Shown here one piece after another: positions 17,602-26,998 of a DNA stretch of 64,000 nucleotides. A model generated the notes under the pieces. That model saw only the letters and a list, made by a program, of their open reading frames with translations. It was not told where the DNA came from and made no database searches. Position 1 is the stretch's first letter; every line of letters begins with the position of its first letter. This DNA comes from Cyclobacteriaceae bacterium. GTDB lineage: Bacteria > Bacteroidota > Bacteroidia > Cytophagales > Cyclobacteriaceae. The position numbers were made by a program, and so were the translations under genes. The DNA is taken from positions 17,937 to 81,936 of the forward strand of contig JANQOR010000042.1 in the NCBI GenBank assembly GCA_028285685.1, in the 5' to 3' direction.

Positions 17602-20109
17602 ATGAGACTGTACCTTGTCACCCTTCTTTGTCTCTTATCCACACTCGCCATTGCGCAAACTGGTATTAGAGGGACGATAAAAAGTTCGACTGGTGAAGAA
17701 TTGCCGTTTTCTACTATCTACATCAAAGGGACCACCAATGGAACTACTGCCAACGAAAAGGCGCACTACTTCTTGCGAACACCTCCAGGCAAGCACACAA
17801 TTGTTGTCCAGTATGTAGGTTACGCTATTCTTGAGAGAGAGGTAAATGTCGTAGATGGTCAGACCATTGAGATGCATTTTACCCTGGAAGAGCAGGCATT
17901 GCAGTTGAAAACAGTGACAATCACCGCAGGTGACGAAAATCCTGCTTATAGGGTAATAAGGGAGGCCATCAAAAAGAGGAAATTTTATGAGAATGAGGTC
18001 AGAGCATTCAAAAATGATGCTTACATCAAAGGGCTGTTCCGCCTAAGAAAGAGGCCAGATAAGATCCTTGGTCAAAAAATTACGATTGATACAGGGATCG
18101 TTTACTTATCAGAATCTGTTTCGAAATTTGCTTTTGAAAGACCAGATAAAATAAGCGAGCGGATGATCTCGTCGAAAGTTAGTGGTAATGAACAGGGGTT
18201 TAGTTTCAACCAGGCGTCTGATTTCAACATTAATCCATACGAGAAGAATTATTCACATGATATTCTCGGTGAACGGGTCTTCATTTCACCAATTTCGAAT
18301 CAAGCATTCCTCATTTATGATTTTGAGTGGCTGGGAATTTTTGAGGAAAATGGAAAATTGATCAATAAAATTAAGATAATACCAAAAAGGTCTACTGACC
18401 CTGCCTTTGAGGGAGTGGTTTACATCGTTGAAGATGAGTGGAGGTTTCACACTTTAGATTTACTGGCGACGAAGGCAAGGGGAATAGAGTTTACAGATTC
18501 GCTTAGAATTCACCAGGTGTTCGCTCCCACGCAGAACGATATCTGGATGCCTTTATCCCAGAAGTTTGAATTTCAATTCGGGGCATTTGGATTTAAAGGT
18601 GACGGTTACTATCTGGGGGTTTACTCCAATTACGAAGTGGAACCCAACTACGACCTCTATAAAGAGGAAAAATTGTTTGCATCCACATTCGAAGGAGAAG
18701 AGGAAAAAGATCTCTTCTCGGAGGATGATTTTACTGCAGAAGTCCTCTATGTCGAAGAAGGTTCTAACAAACGGGATTCAACCTATTGGCAAAACATACG
18801 ACCCATACCCCTGACCACAGTTGAAGTGGATGATTACCGTGTCAAGGACAGTATAAGGGTTGTGAAGGAGAGTGTCCCATACAAGGACTCTGTGGATAAC
18901 GTAAGAAATAAACTCAGTGTGGGAAATGTGCTATTGACTGGCTACACACACTACAACAGTATAGCTGAGAAGTACTGGGCACTGCCGTCTATACAGAGTA
19001 CTTTCCAGTTCAACACAGTTGAAGGTCTGGTAACCGAATTCCAACCGACCATCTGGTCTCAGAATGACGAACGAACGAAATACTGGGTTCGTCCATCACT
19101 TAGATATGGATTTTCAAGTGAAAAATTCTATGCCAAGTTCGATGCCAGTTACCGTTTTTTAGATGATCAATTTACGAGGATATATGTCGGTGGCGGGAGC
19201 TACGTGTCGCAGTTCAATAGTCAAGAAGCTATAAGTCCCTTTATAAACAGCTACATGACTCTTTTCAGCGGCGACAACTTCATGAAGCTTTACCAGAAAT
19301 CATACGGATATACACGGTTTCAAAAGGAGCTGGTGAACGGTATTCGAATGAACGCAAGACTTGAATATGCAGTGAGGGACACACTTTCAAATACTACAGA
19401 TTTCACCTGGGCAAAAGATGAGAACGTGGCGTTTACGTCAAACCTGCCTTACAATGAAGAGCTGAACGGCGGAACGGATGGCGCCATAGGCACAGGATTC
19501 TCCACTTCGAAGGCGCTAACAGCGAGCGTTGTCTTTAGAATTAGATTCAAGCAGCGATATGCCACCAGACCAGATATGAAATTCACGTACTCTTCCAAAT
19601 ATCCCGAGTTGTTTGTGACTCTTAAAAAAGGCTTTGCTGATGTAAGTTATGATTTTGTGAGTTTACGTGTTACAGATGACATGAATCTGGGCTTGTCTGG
19701 GAGCAGTACCTACTCGGTTGAAGCCGGGAGTTTTTTAAGCTCTAATTCCATGACTTTCGCGGATTTCAAGCATTTTTCAGGAAACCAAACCAGCTTGAGC
19801 CAAGTTGATAAGCAGTACAAATTTGAATTGCTGCCATACTACACATTTAGCACCAAAGACACTTACGTTGAGGCACATTTTGAGCACCATTTCAACGAGT
19901 TTATTTTCAATAAAATCCCGCTTATCAAGAAATTGAATTTCCAGGCGGTTGGATCAGTGAATTATCTGAATACGAAAGCTATCGGAAATTATGTCGAGAT
20001 TGGTGCGGGTATTGAACATATCTTCAAGTTCATGCGGGTAGATTACTACTGGGCTTTCAGAGATGGGAAATCTGAGGCAAACGGATTTAGAATAGGCGTG
20101 GGCTTCTAA
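17602..20109 (+). CDS. DUF5686 / carboxypeptidase-regulatory-like outer-membrane protein
   Basis: 835 residues with signal peptide MRLYLVTLLCLLSTLAIAQ. Residues about 20-105 are a CarboxypepD_reg-like beta-sandwich (GIRGTIKSSTGEELPFSTIYIKG, HTIVVQYVGY), the domain also found at the start of SusC-like proteins. The remainder matches DUF5686: AYRVIREAIKKRKFYEN, then a long series of aromatic-rich strands ending FRIGVGF, typical of a C-terminal outer-membrane barrel. No TonB plug is seen. Function is unknown; such proteins are widespread in Bacteroidota. It ends one base before the convergent T9SS type B protein gene, so the two share a terminator region or overlap in 3' UTRs. Confidence 0.85.
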   Translation: MRLYLVTLLCLLSTLAIAQTGIRGTIKSSTGEELPFSTIYIKGTTNGTTANEKAHYFLRTPPGKHTIVVQYVGYAILEREVNVVDGQTIEMHFTLEEQALQLKTVTITAGDENPAYRVIREAIKKRKFYENEVRAFKNDAYIKGLFRLRKRPDKILGQKITIDTGIVYLSESVSKFAFERPDKISERMISSKVSGNEQGFSFNQASDFNINPYEKNYSHDILGERVFISPISNQAFLIYDFEWLGIFEENGKLINKIKIIPKRSTDPAFEGVVYIVEDEWRFHTLDLLATKARGIEFTDSLRIHQVFAPTQNDIWMPLSQKFEFQFGAFGFKGDGYYLGVYSNYEVEPNYDLYKEEKLFASTFEGEEEKDLFSEDDFTAEVLYVEEGSNKRDSTYWQNIRPIPLTTVEVDDYRVKDSIRVVKESVPYKDSVDNVRNKLSVGNVLLTGYTHYNSIAEKYWALPSIQSTFQFNTVEGLVTEFQPTIWSQNDERTKYWVRPSLRYGFSSEKFYAKFDASYRFLDDQFTRIYVGGGSYVSQFNSQEAISPFINSYMTLFSGDNFMKLYQKSYGYTRFQKELVNGIRMNARLEYAVRDTLSNTTDFTWAKDENVAFTSNLPYNEELNGGTDGAIGTGFSTSKALTASVVFRIRFKQRYATRPDMKFTYSSKYPELFVTLKKGFADVSYDFVSLRVTDDMNLGLSGSSTYSVEAGSFLSSNSMTFADFKHFSGNQTSLSQVDKQYKFELLPYYTFSTKDTYVEAHFEHHFNEFIFNKIPLIKKLNFQAVGSVNYLNTKAIGNYVEIGAGIEHIFKFMRVDYYWAFRDGKSEANGFRIGVGF

Positions 20110-22659
20110 TCAGCGAAGTAGATGGACAAACCCCTTAAATTCTGTGTTGGTGTATTTGATCAAGTAGTAGTAGACACCTTCAGGGAATTGTCCTCCTGAC
20201 CACCGAAAATCCCGATTTTCACTTCTGAAGACCGTATTTCCAGCTCGGTTGTTTATTACTATGTATTCGAAAAAGTTATCGCAGTTATCCGCTGGAAGAT
20301 TCTGCGTTCGATCTTCACTTCCGCTCAGGGAAAATGTATCGTTTACACCATCATTGTTTGGAGTGAACACATTAGGAGGAAGGAATTCGCTTTGCCTTTC
20401 ACGATCGTCTATGATTTCAAATGTGATTTTTAGTGTATCAATTTTGCTTACGGGGCATGCGTTGTCGGCGACCTGTAGCACGACATCCTGGAAAGTACTG
20501 GTCTCGCCAAATCGAAAAAGTGTACACTCTGGCTGCCATTCCAGGACACCTTTTACTCTCCCTGTGCCTGTCACGGTCTCAAAGAACAAATTGTCGGAGG
20601 GTGGTTGACGTATGCCAGTTGCAAACGACAAGGTAATCTCATCTGCGTCTAAATCGAACGCCTCAATTTCTATCTGAACATTTTCATTTACACGTATTAC
20701 TTGATTTCTTGAAATATCTTCGAAATCAGGCTTTGAATTTTCCGGATAGTTGACCTGAATAACAGCCCGTAAGGTGTCGAAGTTTTTCACCTTGCATCTG
20801 TCTTCATCGTCACCGATGAATAGCAACTCAAATTGTTCGCCATCACTAAATAGAGATGTATTACAGGAAAGATCCCAGGAAAAGGAAGATGAGGCAGAGG
20901 TGTTTCCCGCAACCGAAGCAAAATTCACATTATAAAAATCCGGATTAAAATTACCGCCAACTAGCTGAAGGGATACATCATCGTTGTCACTGTCAAAGAC
21001 GGAAACATCGAAGTTTAAAATGGTTCCTAGTTCAACGATGTTGGGTATTACCTCGCTAGAGGAAACCACCGGGTTGGTGTTTGGAGGTAGGATTACACTG
21101 GCATCAATAAAAAGTGTATCTGGGTTGACCAGCTCGCATTCATCAAGGTCTTCCACAAGGATTCCAACTCTAAAATTTTGATTATCTGAAAAATCAAAAA
21201 CTTCGCAATTGGTATCCCACTTGAGCGTCGCAGTGATGTTTCCAGCGCTGCTGATAGTATCGACCAGACTAAACCCCTTAGTCAACGGGTCTTCAACACC
21301 ATCGATAAAAAGTCCCATTACCATCTCGTGATCATTTCCGTCAACGGCAGAAATCACTTCTGTACGGGAACTGTCTTCCGGTATAGCAAATGGTGGATGA
21401 AGTGTAGTAGTAGCGGGAAAAACGTTTGGCGGAGGTTGAATATTAATGGTCAATCTGGTTGTGTCCAACTGAGGAAGCGGACATGCGTCATCTCCGGCAA
21501 TCAGATCAAGAATAAACGGTTCGTTACGAATGGGAGGACAGTCGGGGATGCACACCTCTACTCTCAATTGGTTGCTATTAACCAAAGTGTCCGTCACAGT
21601 AAAAACATCAAGTGCATCATTGAAATTGACACCCTCCGCTCGAAAGGTGATTGTTTCACCATCGGTGATATTTGAGACCAAAAAGTCAAAACACTTTGCG
21701 TCTACGACTGTGTAGTTTAAGATATCCACCTCCGGATCAAAGTCCGGATCCCCTGGTATTTCAACGTCTACAACTGGTGGATCAGGTGGCTCGCAACCAT
21801 CTATGACCAACATCTGAAAGTCCCGCCGTGCTTGTCCGATTTTTTGACTGTCACGATATTCTTCGACTAAGACGGAGAATACGTACAGACCTGTTTCTGC
21901 TGGGGTTACCGTTAGCAATCCTCGATCACTGATCGCCAACGGTCTGCTGCCAGGTATCATGTTTGTTTCAGAAAACCCTGGATTAAAAGCCACTAATCCA
22001 TAGGGTTTTGGTGTTGGTGTAGGCACAGCCACGGCTGCAGAACTATTATATGGAGTTGTCAAGGAATAGACCAACGAATCACCATCGGGATCAACACCTG
22101 TGAATTCGATGTAGTACAGCTGATTGATGCATGCGTAATCACTTAGAGGCCTAAAGAGGCGAGGAGATGAGTTAACAAAGATCTTTCCGTCTTTCATCAG
22201 GGGAGGAATGTCCACAACATAGGTCATTCCAGCAGTGATGGGATTGACGATATTTTTTATATTTTGATTTCTACAACACCTTTCCCAGACAACGTAGTAC
22301 CCTTCCGGGTCCGAATACTGATTTGGGTCCAGATTGATCTCTGCAGACCACACCACTCGAGAGGTTATCAGTTCGTCGCGCGAACATTCTACATTGGTAT
22401 ACGGCACTAGTTCCTGGGATGCAAGAAGTAAGGTATGACTAGACATTTGGGCTGCATCGCTATTTCTGAAAATGACAACAGTTATGGCTGGTTCTGGACC
22501 CGGATTGATGATTTGAGCTTCATCAAAATATTGGATAAGATTGATACGATAGACTCCATCACTCACGTAGAGGAACTCAATTTCTCCACCGACTATATGG
22601 TTGGCTCTTAAAGGAATCAGGTAAATTCCTAACAGGGCGGTTAGGAGTATCTTCTTCAT
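20110..22659 (-). CDS. Secreted T9SS type B (gliding-motility C-terminal domain) protein
   Basis: 849 residues. Signal peptide MKKILLTALLGIYLIPLRA, then a conserved NHIVGGEIEFLYVSDGVYRINL opening found in many gliding-associated surface proteins. The middle consists of repeated Ig/cadherin-like beta-sandwich units with DGDSLVYSL, DSDNDDVSLQL and DLDADEITLSF (DxDxD-type calcium-binding loops). The C-terminal part from about 760 (LPPNVFTPNNDGVNDTFSL ... FPEGVYYYLIKYT) is the CHU_C / T9SS type B sorting domain. It is thus exported by the type IX system and attached or released at the cell surface; adhesion or motility is a family-level guess. Confidence 0.92.
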   Translation of the reverse strand: MKKILLTALLGIYLIPLRANHIVGGEIEFLYVSDGVYRINLIQYFDEAQIINPGPEPAITVVIFRNSDAAQMSSHTLLLASQELVPYTNVECSRDELITSRVVWSAEINLDPNQYSDPEGYYVVWERCCRNQNIKNIVNPITAGMTYVVDIPPLMKDGKIFVNSSPRLFRPLSDYACINQLYYIEFTGVDPDGDSLVYSLTTPYNSSAAVAVPTPTPKPYGLVAFNPGFSETNMIPGSRPLAISDRGLLTVTPAETGLYVFSVLVEEYRDSQKIGQARRDFQMLVIDGCEPPDPPVVDVEIPGDPDFDPEVDILNYTVVDAKCFDFLVSNITDGETITFRAEGVNFNDALDVFTVTDTLVNSNQLRVEVCIPDCPPIRNEPFILDLIAGDDACPLPQLDTTRLTINIQPPPNVFPATTTLHPPFAIPEDSSRTEVISAVDGNDHEMVMGLFIDGVEDPLTKGFSLVDTISSAGNITATLKWDTNCEVFDFSDNQNFRVGILVEDLDECELVNPDTLFIDASVILPPNTNPVVSSSEVIPNIVELGTILNFDVSVFDSDNDDVSLQLVGGNFNPDFYNVNFASVAGNTSASSSFSWDLSCNTSLFSDGEQFELLFIGDDEDRCKVKNFDTLRAVIQVNYPENSKPDFEDISRNQVIRVNENVQIEIEAFDLDADEITLSFATGIRQPPSDNLFFETVTGTGRVKGVLEWQPECTLFRFGETSTFQDVVLQVADNACPVSKIDTLKITFEIIDDRERQSEFLPPNVFTPNNDGVNDTFSLSGSEDRTQNLPADNCDNFFEYIVINNRAGNTVFRSENRDFRWSGGQFPEGVYYYLIKYTNTEFKGFVHLLR

Positions 22660-22729
22660 ATCTATATATAAACAATGAAACTACAAAAAACCCTCCTAAT
22701 GGAGCTAATAACTCAGTTATTTTTGCGAA

Positions 22730-24127
22730 ATGAAAAAAGGGACGATTCTTGAAAATGTTGAGATTACCAGTATTTCATCTGATGGAAAAGGTGTGGGGAG
22801 GGTAGATGGTCAAGTGGTTTTTATCAAAGATTCCGTCCCTGGCGATGTTGTCGACATCAGAGTGATTGGTAGGAAAAAGAAATTCTTGCAGGCCATTCCT
22901 GAAAAAATCAAAGCTCGCTCAAACAAAAGAGTGGAGCCTTTCTGTGAACATTTTGGACTGTGTGGTGGCTGTAAGTGGCAGCATATGCGCTATGAGTCCC
23001 AACTAAAATTCAAACAGGAGCATGTGCTGGAAAATCTAAGAAAACTAAGTGGACTCCAGCTTCCAGATCCACGTCCAATTCTAGGATCACAAAAGGAGAC
23101 CTATTATAGAAATAAGCTTGAGTACACATTTTCCAATTTTCGATGGTTGACTAAAGCGGAAATTGATTCAGGTGACGAGCATGTTCGTACGGGCCTTGGG
23201 TTTCATATACCGGGAAGATTTGATAAAATACTTAACATCAATACCTGTTTTCTTCAGTCAGACAGTTCCAATGAAATTCGTCTTGCTCTTAAGAAGTTCG
23301 CTGATGATCATGGAATCGAATTTTTTGATCTGAAAAATCAGACAGGGTTTTTGCGAAACCTGATCATCAGAACATCGACCACAGGAGATTTGATGATCAT
23401 CGTTCAGGTTTTTCAAAATGATCCGGAAAAGATAAATCTAGTGATGGGTTTTCTAAGGGATACTTTTCCAGCAATCAGCTCGCTCATGTATGTAGTTAAT
23501 GAAAAGGGAAATGACTCTTTTTATGATTTGCAGGTAAAATTGTTTGATGGGAAGGATCATATTCTTGAACAAATGGATGACCTCAAATTCAAGATAGGAC
23601 CCAAGTCCTTTTATCAGACCAATTCTACACAGGCTCACGAACTGTACAAAATTGCTGCCGATTTTGCAGATCTCCGGGGAGATGAACTTGTGTATGACCT
23701 TTATACGGGTACTGGCACTATTGCAAATTTCGTGGCCCGAGATGCGAAGAAGGTAATTGGTATTGAATCAGTGAAGGAAGCAATTGAGGACGCAATGCTT
23801 AATTCTGAGCTTAATGGCATTACAAACACAGAGTTTTTTGCGGGGGACATGAAGGATATGTTAGCTAACGAATTCATCAACCAGCATGGAAAGCCTGATG
23901 TGATTATCACTGACCCGCCACGAGCTGGAATGCATCCCAGAGTGACTCAGGTTTTGACAGACCTAAAAGTGGATAGGATTGTTTATGTAAGTTGCAATCC
24001 TGCAACTCAGGCCAGGGACCTTCAGATAATGGGAGAATCGTATGAGGTGAAGAAAATTCAACCTGTGGATATGTTCCCGCATACGCAGCATGTGGAATGC
24101 GTGATTTTGCTGGAACTGAGAACTTAG
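22730..24127 (+). CDS. rlmD: 23S rRNA (uracil-1939-C5)-methyltransferase RlmD
   Basis: 465 residues. An N-terminal TRAM domain (about 1-60) precedes the Fe-S cluster cysteines Cys72, Cys78, Cys81 (FCEHFGLCGGCKWQHM) and Cys173. The SAM-dependent methyltransferase domain has DLYTGTGTIANFVAR, TDPPRAGMHPRV and the catalytic Cys422 in VYVSCNPATQARDL. It methylates the C5 of a conserved uracil in 23S rRNA. RlmD versus the paralogous RlmCD/TrmA group cannot be fully separated by eye. The final 14 codons and stop are duplicated 5.8 kb downstream, consistent with use of this gene end as an integration site. Confidence 0.9.
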   Translation: MKKGTILENVEITSISSDGKGVGRVDGQVVFIKDSVPGDVVDIRVIGRKKKFLQAIPEKIKARSNKRVEPFCEHFGLCGGCKWQHMRYESQLKFKQEHVLENLRKLSGLQLPDPRPILGSQKETYYRNKLEYTFSNFRWLTKAEIDSGDEHVRTGLGFHIPGRFDKILNINTCFLQSDSSNEIRLALKKFADDHGIEFFDLKNQTGFLRNLIIRTSTTGDLMIIVQVFQNDPEKINLVMGFLRDTFPAISSLMYVVNEKGNDSFYDLQVKLFDGKDHILEQMDDLKFKIGPKSFYQTNSTQAHELYKIAADFADLRGDELVYDLYTGTGTIANFVARDAKKVIGIESVKEAIEDAMLNSELNGITNTEFFAGDMKDMLANEFINQHGKPDVIITDPPRAGMHPRVTQVLTDLKVDRIVYVSCNPATQARDLQIMGESYEVKKIQPVDMFPHTQHVECVILLELRT

Positions 24128-24128
24128 A
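24087..24128 (+). repeat. Left copy of 42-bp direct repeat (candidate attL, 3' end of rlmD)
   Basis: Exactly matches 29865-29906. It starts AGCATGTGGAATGCGTG and ends GAGAACTTAGA, covering the last 14 codons and the stop of rlmD plus one base. Flanking bases differ at both ends, so the repeat is exactly delimited. Confidence 0.9.
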
Positions 24129-24143
24129 CTACCCAATAAAATT

Positions 24144-25010
24144 CTAATCTTCGAAAGGAATGAAAATATAACTTTCAGACTTTTCACTGTTGGGGGAGAT
24201 ATATTTCTCTCCATACACTTCAAAATTGAATGGTTGGGTCAGCTTATAACTTGTATCAGGTAAAAACTCACTGTAGATATATCGATAGGTATACCTGACA
24301 TTACTTGATAAACCTTTGTGTATAAATCGCAGGTATTTTCCTTTGGGAATAACTTTGGCGATGAATTGAGGACCAACATCTGTCAAACTTTCAACTTCAA
24401 CTGCAAGACAATAGTGCATACCTTTTATGTCTTGTGTTTCAGACCAAAACTGGATTTGATAGTAATTTAATGAGCTTGTTTTATTGTTGATTTTACCAAC
24501 CTCTTGAAGGAAATTATTCCACTCTTTTGATAAATCGTTGGTCTTATTATCCTCTGGTACAAAGAAGGATACACCAATTAGAAACTTGTCGTTCAGCTCG
24601 ATTACATGAGGAAGCTCATTTCTGGCCTTTTTGGATTGAAATATGTAGTCTTTTGTGATTGCTATAGTTTTTAAGTGATTTGGTATCGTTTCGCCCTGCC
24701 TTATTTTAGAGGGACTCATTCCGAAGGTTTTCTGAAAATTTCGAGTAAATACTTCATGACTACCAAATGTGTAGCTATAGGCTATATCCGCTATTCTTTC
24801 TTTGGTATCTCTAATTTCATAGATGCTCTCAGTTAATCTTCTTTGAAGGAGATACTTTTTAGGAGAAACAGTTGTAATACTTTGAAAAAGTCTGGTGAAA
24901 TGGTATAGCGAGCATGAGCTTTCCCTGGCTATATCTAAAATACTTATGTCTGACTTCAAGTTCGATTCAATAAACTGAACCGCCTTAAGAATGGATTCTT
25001 TATTTATCAC
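24144..25010 (-). CDS. AraC-family regulator with GyrI-like effector domain
   Basis: About 288 residues if started at the GTG at 25010, which gives the usual INKESILKAVQFIESNLKSD opening 20 bp after the TrmO-like stop; ATG at 25076 or 25124 would extend into the upstream gene. Residues 1-100 are a double helix-turn-helix AraC domain (ISILDIARESSCSLYHFTRLFQ; RIADIAYSYTFGSHEVFTRNFQKTFGMSPSKIR). Residues about 120-288 form a GyrI/SOUL-type small-molecule binding domain (FIAKVIPKGKYLRFIHKG...YIYSEFLPDTSYKL...FEVYGEKY). This is the Rob/BltR-like layout for sensing hydrophobic compounds. It appears cotranscribed with the TrmO-like gene. Confidence 0.88.
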   Translation of the reverse strand: MINKESILKAVQFIESNLKSDISILDIARESSCSLYHFTRLFQSITTVSPKKYLLQRRLTESIYEIRDTKERIADIAYSYTFGSHEVFTRNFQKTFGMSPSKIRQGETIPNHLKTIAITKDYIFQSKKARNELPHVIELNDKFLIGVSFFVPEDNKTNDLSKEWNNFLQEVGKINNKTSSLNYYQIQFWSETQDIKGMHYCLAVEVESLTDVGPQFIAKVIPKGKYLRFIHKGLSSNVRYTYRYIYSEFLPDTSYKLTQPFNFEVYGEKYISPNSEKSESYIFIPFED

Positions 25011-25029
25011 TGAATACCGCTTTTTATGC

Positions 25030-25506
25030 TCAAAAATTAAACTCTTCCGACCAGTTAAAACGTGATGATTCCTCATAAGAAGAAGGCCAGTGTTTGCACC
25101 ATTGAGGTGTATCACACTCCTCAACTCTCTCGTTTCGATGATAGGGCTTGATGTCTAAGACGGGAGTCTTGTTTTCGGCATCCAAATATGGGGTATAGAT
25201 GATACCCTTTTCAAAATCTATTTCAGTCACATTTATTACAGTAAGTAAAATTGGATTAGGTCTGAATTGAGAGCGTGTTGCGAAAACTCCAATTTTTTCT
25301 GGCCCGGTGGTATAGGGTCTTTGATTAATCAATCTGTTTCGGTCATTCGGTGTATCACACTTATTTGCCCACCAGATCATTTGCAAATGAGAGAAGCCAT
25401 TAATATTGATCAAACCGGCACGATATTCTTCCTTTAGTTGGATATTGAAAGCTCCATCATTAATATGTACGTGACCTATTACATTAATAACCATTTCTCT
25501 TTCCAT
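25030..25506 (-). CDS. TrmO-like SAM-dependent methyltransferase
   Basis: 158 residues from ATG at 25506 (a TTG at 25536 is weaker and would lie in a palindrome). The TrmO/YaeB beta-barrel family is identified by GVFATRSQFRPNPI (73-86), YLDAENKTPVLDIKPY (107-122) and an early VIGHVHI strand. TrmO N6-methylates threonylcarbamoyladenosine-37 of tRNA. This copy lacks the C-terminal domain of the E. coli enzyme (235 residues) and its preceding loop is diverged, so it may have a different substrate. It lies in the candidate island, upstream of and probably cotranscribed with the AraC/GyrI regulator. Confidence 0.82.
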   Translation of the reverse strand: MEREMVINVIGHVHINDGAFNIQLKEEYRAGLININGFSHLQMIWWANKCDTPNDRNRLINQRPYTTGPEKIGVFATRSQFRPNPILLTVINVTEIDFEKGIIYTPYLDAENKTPVLDIKPYHRNERVEECDTPQWCKHWPSSYEESSRFNWSEEFNF

Positions 25507-25525
25507 TTTACATCTTGTTAAGATT

Positions 25526-25540
25526 ACTCTTGACAAGAGT
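25526..25540. promoter_or_regulatory. Palindrome upstream of the TrmO-like gene
   Basis: Perfect inverted repeat ACTCTTG-A-CAAGAGT, 20 bp before the ATG at 25506. A related half-site ACTCTTGTCAGAG lies at 25618-25630. The position suggests an operator for the trmO-like/araC pair. No regulator is proven; the adjacent AraC/GyrI protein is one candidate. Confidence 0.45.
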
Positions 25541-25648
25541 ATACGAATTGATACAGTTATACTTGATGGAATTTGCTGATTTATGCCTTAAAATTGATTT
25601 GAGGCAGAACTACTAATGACTCTTGTCAGAGGAGAACACAAGCCTGGT

Positions 25649-26050
25649 TCAATCATTCTTCTTTTTTACCTTTTCATAGGAGTAGGTAATAATTTTTTCT
25701 AATACCGAGGTATCTACATCAGCAATTTTATTGATATACAGGCAAATGTTTCCTCTTTTATGTTTACCTAGTTTACTTAGCAATTTCTGCTCGCCTTTAA
25801 AATTATTTAGCACATATAGTACTAAGTGCTGTTTTCTCGGTGAGAATGCCAATAAGGGAAGCTTCTTTTGATGACCACTTTCATAAACTTGTAGGTAATG
25901 ACCGAAACCAATAATTGATGGCCCCCATACCGCAGGTTCCAATTTTGTAATTCGATGCATCATATCAATGATAAAATGCCCGTCTTTTTTTCTTACTTCA
26001 TTCTCGATCGATTCAAGAAAGTTGCTAACATTTTTTCCAGTTGGATCCAT
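25649..26050 (-). CDS. DUF1801 (YdhG-like) domain protein
   Basis: 133 residues. The DUF1801 signature is clear: WGPSIIGFGHYLQVYESGHQKKLPLLAFSPRKQHLVLY, followed by KLGKHKRGNICLYINKIADVD. The family is related to the frataxin-like YdhG/YdeI fold; its biochemical role is not established. It is a single cytoplasmic domain without a signal peptide. It lies within the candidate island, upstream of the TrmO-like gene in the same orientation but 140 bp away. Confidence 0.88.
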   Translation of the reverse strand: MDPTGKNVSNFLESIENEVRKKDGHFIIDMMHRITKLEPAVWGPSIIGFGHYLQVYESGHQKKLPLLAFSPRKQHLVLYVLNNFKGEQKLLSKLGKHKRGNICLYINKIADVDTSVLEKIITYSYEKVKKKND

Positions 26051-26102
26051 AGTGAATAGTCATTTTTGTTTGAAGTATATCTTTCTTGTGAAAGTTGTTT
26101 AA

Positions 26103-26370
26103 TTAGTTTCTTAATTGTGCAAGGTGGTGATCATCATGTTCCGCTCAAAAAGAAACAGGGCCATCGTCCGCATCGAAGTTTTCAACCTGGGATGCAGTGC
26201 TGATTTATACACTTCCTTCTCCGAAATCTCTCTAAGCTTATTTATTGTTACTTTTCTAGCACCTGTAAACTCTTTTGCTAGGCTTTTGATTTCCCTTCTA
26301 ATGTGTCCGGCTAAGGCTGTCTTCTTATTTTCCAAATCAGCGGATCTCAAATTGGTATTAAGTCACTTAA
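26103..26370 (-). pseudogene. Broken DinB-superfamily gene (C-terminal fragment, frameshifted)
   Basis: On the minus strand one frame reads ENKKTALAGHIRREIKSLAKEF ... YKSALHPRLKTSM (as two blocks), a DinB/DfsB-like C-terminal region. Then the frame breaks: the expected final motif AEHDDHHLAQLRN is present at about 26103-26143 but in a different frame, right after an in-frame TGA. Upstream, MNKLSDLIPI ends in a stop in a third frame. The N-terminal half with its metal-binding histidine is missing and the 5' end abuts the membrane-protein gene. So at least one frameshift plus truncation; it is a decayed gene inside the island. Confidence 0.7.
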
Positions 26371-26375
26371 TTTGT

Positions 26376-26840
26376 TCATTTCATTGATGATCCCTGCAAT
26401 CCATTTGTTTCAGAAGAATGTTTATGTTTTGCCCTTTTTTGACCAAAGTATCCCCCTAAAAGAGCTCCAATTAGCTTAATTGATAACCAAAAAAGTCCTT
26501 TGGTATTAAACAATATATCTTGAATGTCAACTTGCATAGCAAATAACATTAGACACTCTAGAATTACATAAAAAGCAATTGTAGCAGTTGCAAAAACTAT
26601 AGCACTTTGTTTTTGAGAACGCTTAGATAGCCAGTAGTTAAACAAGAAAAATAATATTGGCCCTAAAATATATGAAGACCATGGGGCGATCCATTGTGCT
26701 GCATCATCGTAAAATTCTTGATTATGACCAGGTTCTATAAAGTATGCATAGAATGTCACCATTGGAAAGCTTATAATAACAGTTATCACTATTGACGCAA
26801 TAGCGACTCCAAGCGCTTGAATGTATTCTTTTGATTTCAT
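26376..26840 (-). CDS. Small four-helix membrane protein, unknown
   Basis: 154 residues from ATG at 26840 (a TTG at 26861 is less likely). Four hydrophobic segments: about 10-33 (ALGVAIASIVITVIISFPMVTFYAYF), 55-68 (SSYILGPILFFLFNYWL), 80-103 (SAIVFATATIAFYVILECLML) and 118-136 (LFWLSIKLIGALLGGYFG). The C-terminus is basic and cytoplasmic. I do not recognise the family. It immediately precedes the DinB fragment in the candidate island; a truncation event may have occurred at this boundary. Confidence 0.6.
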   Translation of the reverse strand: MKSKEYIQALGVAIASIVITVIISFPMVTFYAYFIEPGHNQEFYDDAAQWIAPWSSYILGPILFFLFNYWLSKRSQKQSAIVFATATIAFYVILECLMLFAMQVDIQDILFNTKGLFWLSIKLIGALLGGYFGQKRAKHKHSSETNGLQGSSMK

Positions 26841-26998
26841 TTTATAATTCTTTTTACTCAATTACCGATGTTCGATGTTCACAATGTCTCGAGAAGTTGT
26901 TAACGACAATCTTCAAAAGTAGGAGAAGCAGTATTTCGATATTTGATTTTTTTTGCGATTCACTTGCTAAAATTTGATTGTGTCACTTAGTCTTGATT

